A DNA stretch of 64,000 nt from Phylloscopus collybita (lineage: Eukaryota > Chordata > Aves > Passeriformes > Phylloscopidae): positions 18,382,001 to 18,446,000 of the forward strand of contig JAJNNQ010000026.1 of the NCBI GenBank assembly GCA_027886175.1. The letters run 5' to 3'. The translations under genes and the position numbers were made by a program. The notes under the pieces are model-generated. The model was not told the DNA's origin. It saw nothing but the letters and a program-made list of their open reading frames with translations, and made no database searches. Numbering within the stretch: position 1 is the first letter of the stretch; each line of letters begins with the position of its first letter. Below, piece by piece: positions 63,762 through 64,000 of this stretch.

Positions 63762-64000
63762 TGGGGGCCAACTTCTTCTCAAAGACAATAAGCAACAGGA
63801 CAAGAGGAAATGGCCTCAAGCTGTACCAGGGGAGATTCAGGCTGGACATCAGGAAGAATTTTTTCCTTGAAAGGCTGATTAAACATTGGAATGGGCAGCA
63901 CAGAGTTACTATCCTTGCAGTTAGTTGTTCAAGAAACGACTGGACGTGGCACTTAGTGATGGTTTAGTTGCATGGTGGTGGTCAAAGGCTGGAAACCTTT
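63762..64000 (+). mobile_element. CR1 LINE fragment, 3' region, cut by the window end
   Basis: Sense-strand CR1 with landmarks 'aacaggacaagaggaaatgg', 'cctcaagctgtaccagggga', 'gattcaggctggacatcagg', 'aagaattttttccttgaaag', 'attggaatgggcagcacaga' and 'gactggacgtggcacttagt', then 'catggtggtggtcaaaggct'. The final 'gatgatctc' block and the terminal short repeats must lie beyond the window. Non-coding part only. Confidence 0.94.

Noticed and set aside
1..64000. CRISPR arrays, operons, phage or bacterial defence systems
   Set aside because: No regularly spaced direct repeats and no dense same-strand genes; CR1 elements, microsatellites and the CpG island show vertebrate nuclear DNA.

Overview
This window looks like nuclear DNA from a bird. 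It is AT-rich and has no bacterial-style gene packing. It carries several CR1 LINE fragments whose 3' ends show the avian hallmarks: a 'ttggac..gatgac/atctc..aggt' block followed by short ATTCTATG-type repeats. It also carries older CR1 copies of the kind shared with turtles and crocodilians. I could not recognise a species, a chromosome or a named gene.

The window is mostly a gene-poor desert. No open reading frame on either strand resembles a protein family I know, and I found no exon with a convincing acceptor, open frame and donor together. Positions 1-48,800 are AT-rich non-coding sequence with scattered repeats: a CR1 3' end near 8.3 kb, an old inverted CR1 near 9.3 kb, a longer decayed CR1 at 10.95-11.73 kb, a GC-rich patch at 17.8-18.3 kb followed by a CR1 tail, a CR1 3' end at 25.8-26.1 kb, and tRNA-like SINE relics at 38.7 and 39.5 kb. 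A TA/TG microsatellite at 41.3-41.5 kb contains two perfect inverted repeats.

The one strong functional signal is a CpG island at about 49.02-50.51 kb. It has an Sp1-type GC box, an AP-1-type TGACTCA, a good minus-strand splice donor, a 23-base C tract at its edge and a pyrimidine-rich CATCC-type repeat inside it. It is almost certainly a promoter with a non-coding or short first exon. Its transcription direction and its gene cannot be settled from the sequence. The long frames inside it are open only because GC-rich DNA lacks stop codons.

From 50.7 kb to the end the sequence is again AT-rich and non-coding. It holds a tRNA-like relic at 52.25 kb, a short inverted CR1 at 55.4 kb, an old inverted CR1 at 57.6 kb, another tRNA-like relic at 63.1 kb and a CR1 3' region cut off by the window end. 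I found no new multi-gene system. The items most worth checking are the orphan CpG-island promoter, the cluster of ancient tRNA-like elements, the GC-rich patch and the palindromes.
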